From the NCBI RefSeq assembly GCF_965656765.1, contig NZ_CBFHLV010000012.1:1-64000 (forward strand): a stretch of 64,000 nucleotides of DNA, given 5' to 3'. The position numbers were made by a program, and so were the translations under genes. Source of the DNA: Marivita sp965656765 (GTDB lineage: Bacteria > Pseudomonadota > Alphaproteobacteria > Rhodobacterales > Rhodobacteraceae). Positions 61,648 through 64,000 of this stretch are shown here, piece by piece (position 1 is the first letter of the stretch; each line of letters starts with the position of its first letter). The notes under the pieces are model-generated. The model was not told the DNA's origin and ran no database searches. It saw nothing but the letters and a program-made list of their open reading frames with translations.

Positions 61648-61845
61648 GGGCAAACCCCGACTATCGGTACATGAATGATCCGCAGTATAGGGCACCCATT
61701 AGTATAGGGCACCCATTTAAATCTGGCGACCTGTTTGAACAACGCGCAACGGGGCGGCGCAAATACCCTGATCGGCATTTCAAAAAACTGTGCTAACCGG
61801 GCTTTGACACACCGCTTATTAGGCAATCAGCGTGGCCTAAACGAA

Positions 61846-61874
61846 AACGGCCCCGCCCAAAGGGCGAGGCCGTT
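61846..61874 (-). terminator. Terminator of rplY
   Basis: AACGGCCCCGCCC (61846-61858) pairs with GGGCGAGGCCGTT (61862-61874) across AAA, with one bulge-like mismatch. On the minus strand it is followed by TTCGTTTAGG. It lies 22 bp past the rplY stop. Confidence 0.85.
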
Positions 61875-61896
61875 CTAACCATACGGTCAGGCAAGA

Positions 61897-62538
61897 TCAG
61901 TCTTCGGACTGCTCAGTTGCCGGAACGTCGCCAGCATCGGTTTCATCTGCGTCGTCAGCGGCGCGCAGGCCCGACGGTGCGGAGATGTTCGCGATCACGA
62001 AGTCACGGTCGATGGTCGGCTTGGTGCCTTGCGGCAACGTGATCGCCGAGATGGTGACCGTGTCGCCGATGTCCAGACCTGTCAGGTCCACAGTCAGTTT
62101 TTCGGGAATGTCACCCGCCGTCACGACCAGTTCAACCTCAGGGCGGACCGCGTTCATAACGCCACCCTTTTTCAGGCCGGGCGCGTCAGCTTCGTTGATG
62201 AATTCAACCGGGATAAACAGGTTGATCTTCGATGTCCGGCGCAGGCGCATCAGGTCCACGTGGGTTGGCAGGTCCTTGACTACATCACGCTGGATGTCGC
62301 GGCAGATCACCCGAACGTCTTCGTGTCCTTCAACCTTGAGGTTGAACAGCGTCGCTTTGAAACGGCCCTTGCGCAGGCGTGCCAACAGAACGTTGAACGG
62401 AAGGTTGATCGGCAACGGGTCGTTGTCACCACCAAAAACAATGCCCGGAACCATGCCGTCGCGGCGTGCCTGACGAGCGGCGCCCTTGCCTGTCCCCGTC
62501 CGTTCCAGAGCTACGAGATCAGGAATCTCACCAGCCAT
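61897..62538 (-). CDS. rplY: 50S ribosomal protein L25/general stress protein Ctc (bL25)
   Basis: This protein binds 5S rRNA. The 213-residue product is the long Ctc form: an RNA-binding N-terminal domain (ERTGTGKGAARQARRDGMVPGIVFGG), a second beta domain (PVEFINEADAPGLKKGGVMN) and an acidic tail. It is likely transcribed alone. Confidence 0.95.
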   Translation of the reverse strand: MAGEIPDLVALERTGTGKGAARQARRDGMVPGIVFGGDNDPLPINLPFNVLLARLRKGRFKATLFNLKVEGHEDVRVICRDIQRDVVKDLPTHVDLMRLRRTSKINLFIPVEFINEADAPGLKKGGVMNAVRPEVELVVTAGDIPEKLTVDLTGLDIGDTVTISAITLPQGTKPTIDRDFVIANISAPSGLRAADDADETDAGDVPATEQSED

Positions 62539-62709
62539 GATATTTCTCCAAATTGTAAGGGCAGGGTGCCTCCAAGGCTGTCACCCCGCGTGAAGCGTGC
62601 GCGATAGACTGGATTCTTCCTCAAGACAAGACACAAGGTGGCAGTTTTCATCCAAAAACCGACCTTTGTGGGCTGGACCGATGCGCCGCCCCGTGGCACT
62701 GGCACCAGC

Positions 62710-63870
62710 ATGAACCTTTTGCGTGATCTTTACATCAGTCGTGGAGCCGCCGCAGGCTTTGCTGCCGTGGGCGTGTTCTGGGGCAGTTTCGCAGCCCTCG
62801 TGCCAGTGATCAAGCCGCAGGTCGGGCTGTCAGACGGCCAGTTTGGCGTGGCGTTGCTGATCACTTCGATCGGCGCTGTGATGGCGATGTGGCTGGCGCC
62901 TTTGGCCGAACGCGCGCTGGGCCTGCGGGCGCTGGGCGTGCTGACTGCGATGCTGGCGGTTGCCACTCTGTTGCCGGGGCAAACCACAACCGGCGTGACC
63001 TTTACGCTCGCCATGCTCTGCGTGACCATGGCGTCGGGTACGCTCGACGTTGCGATGAATGCGCGGGTCAGTGCGCTTGAGGCACAGGTGGGGCGCAGCC
63101 TGATGAACCTGAATCATGCAGTTTTTTCGGTGGCCTATGCGATTTGCGCGCTGTCCACAGGTTTCGCCCGAGAGGCCGGTTATGGCCCTGGTGCCATTCT
63201 TACTGGTTCGGCGGTTCTGATGGGCCTGTTGATGCTTCAGGCCCTTGCCGCACCCATCGCGGATGCCGAACACGAAGCCGACGATGTTGTGGTCGCGCCG
63301 CTGCCTTGGACGTTGCTGTTGCCGGGCGGCATGATCATCCTCATCGCGTTTATGTCTGAACAAGCAACCGAAGGCTGGTCTGCACTCTACCTTGAACGCA
63401 ACCTGGGCGCAGGGGCTGCACAAGGCGCCTTGGGTCCGGCATTGCTGGGAATCACGATGGCCGTGGGCCGTTTGGCCGGTCAGATCGTCGCCAACCGAGT
63501 ATCCGAAAAAATGGTGATCCGTTGGGCGTCGATGACTGCCGGGATCGGAGGCTGCATCGCTGCTATGGCTCCCACACTGGCTGTGGCCTATTTGGGATTT
63601 TCCATCCTCGGACTGGGCGTGTCGGTCATGGCACCAATGGCCTATGCGTGGATCGGGCGTATGGTGCCGAACCGCTATCGCAGCCACGCGATCTCGCGGA
63701 TCTCAGTTGTAGGCTATGCTGGGTTCTTCATTGGCCCGCCTCTGATGGGGTTTCTGTCCGAAGGGTTCGGACTGTCGACGTCGTTTTTTGTAATCGGGGT
63801 GTTATTGTTCAGCGTCACGCTGTTGCTGTTGCCGGTCCTGTCGCGCTTTGCCAATCTGCGCGCTGGCTAA
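62710..63870 (+). CDS. MFS transporter
   Basis: The 386-residue protein has twelve hydrophobic segments. The first loops read GSFAALVPVIKPQVGLSDGQFGVAL and LAPLAERALGLRALGVL, a GVxxP-like layout resembling the small sugar/fucose or YbjJ-type MFS proteins. The substrate is unknown. The ATG at 62710 (MNLLRDLYISRGA) lacks a strong ribosome-binding site. It is divergent from rplY. Confidence 0.85.
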   Translation: MNLLRDLYISRGAAAGFAAVGVFWGSFAALVPVIKPQVGLSDGQFGVALLITSIGAVMAMWLAPLAERALGLRALGVLTAMLAVATLLPGQTTTGVTFTLAMLCVTMASGTLDVAMNARVSALEAQVGRSLMNLNHAVFSVAYAICALSTGFAREAGYGPGAILTGSAVLMGLLMLQALAAPIADAEHEADDVVVAPLPWTLLLPGGMIILIAFMSEQATEGWSALYLERNLGAGAAQGALGPALLGITMAVGRLAGQIVANRVSEKMVIRWASMTAGIGGCIAAMAPTLAVAYLGFSILGLGVSVMAPMAYAWIGRMVPNRYRSHAISRISVVGYAGFFIGPPLMGFLSEGFGLSTSFFVIGVLLFSVTLLLLPVLSRFANLRAG

Positions 63871-64000
63871 AGCGGGCCTGAAATTTCGGAAACTCGGGTC
63901 AGAGCCGTCGACAACTCTGCTGCGACCAGTCGCAAGGTTTTCGCAACGCACGTCCTCTTTTCCGATCGTTAACCCACGCAGGCACATACCCTTACCCACA
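63871..64000. other. Right-edge gap, no gene seen
   Basis: No supported gene starts in the last 130 bp. The reverse-strand frame that runs through here lacks coding features and overlaps the MFS gene. It probably holds the promoter of a gene beyond the window. Confidence 0.4.

Noticed and set aside
1..64000. tRNA genes or a CRISPR array
   Set aside because: No cloverleaf with a GGTTCRANTCC-type T-loop, and no regularly spaced repeats, were found by reading.

Overview
The window looks like a chromosomal segment of a marine alphaproteobacterium of the Roseobacter group (Rhodobacteraceae/Roseobacteraceae). The supporting signs are a class I lysyl-tRNA synthetase, small families typical of this group (DUF1127, DUF6455, the ~60-residue 'CTP synthetase-like' membrane proteins), Roseobacter-type intergenic inverted repeats, DmdB/DmdC-like acyl-CoA genes and GC-rich codon use. 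Most of the window is ordinary core chromosome. The left 2 kb is visibly more AT-rich and carries the remains of an integrated element. I see no tRNA, rRNA or CRISPR array.

Layout. 1-2.1 kb: edge of an integrated element (truncated membrane protein, Cys-rich small protein, tyrosine integrase broken by a stop and a frameshift). 2.1-9.2 kb: rplM-rpsI, a GNAT, a MocR-type regulator divergent from a DUF1127 gene with clear shared operators, dacB, nadD, an enoyl-CoA hydratase and a thioesterase. 9.25-9.97 kb: a two-gene cassette resembling the Pseudomonas type VI effector/immunity pair Tse2/Tsi2, with no secretion genes nearby. 10-17 kb: TerB-like protein, lysK, small hypotheticals, an orphan ParA with a kinase-like-fold protein, universal stress protein, hemerythrin and meaB. 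17-22 kb: rpmB, a copper chaperone pair, a sirtuin, LMW phosphatase, and a cluster of small genes carrying FNR-type boxes. 22.3-23.3 kb: an AT-rich-flanked, translationally coupled pair made of an L,D-transpeptidase-like protein and an exported partner. 23-31.5 kb: lepA, a hydrolase, an SDR and Fe-S photolyase pair, and the fused malic enzyme maeB. 31.8-36.4 kb: a tight nucleoside salvage operon cdd-deoA-deoB-add-upp. 36.5-41 kb: two lineage-specific envelope genes, an acyl-CoA synthetase and a sulfotransferase.

41-51 kb is a fatty or thio-fatty acid beta-oxidation cluster (fadJ-like, thiolase, two acyl-CoA dehydrogenases, GST, two SnoaL-like proteins). It has two MerR-family regulators and paired TTACGTTGACGTAA-type operators. 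51-54.8 kb has two PaaI-like thioesterases, a MATE exporter and trpB. 54.8-56.9 kb holds an unusual cassette: two exported PepSY-like proteins with poly-aspartate tails followed by a membrane-anchored LuxR-type regulator. 57-64 kb: DUF2237, DUF2332, pth, chrA, a DUF1906 gene broken by an in-frame TGA, rplY and an MFS transporter.

The most interesting items are the Tse2/Tsi2-like pair, the L,D-transpeptidase-like/exported-partner pair, the PepSY/poly-Asp/LuxR cassette, and FNR-type boxes at near-constant distance (about 60-65 bp) before four start codons. All family names were assigned by reading motifs and from memory of the families; no database search was run.
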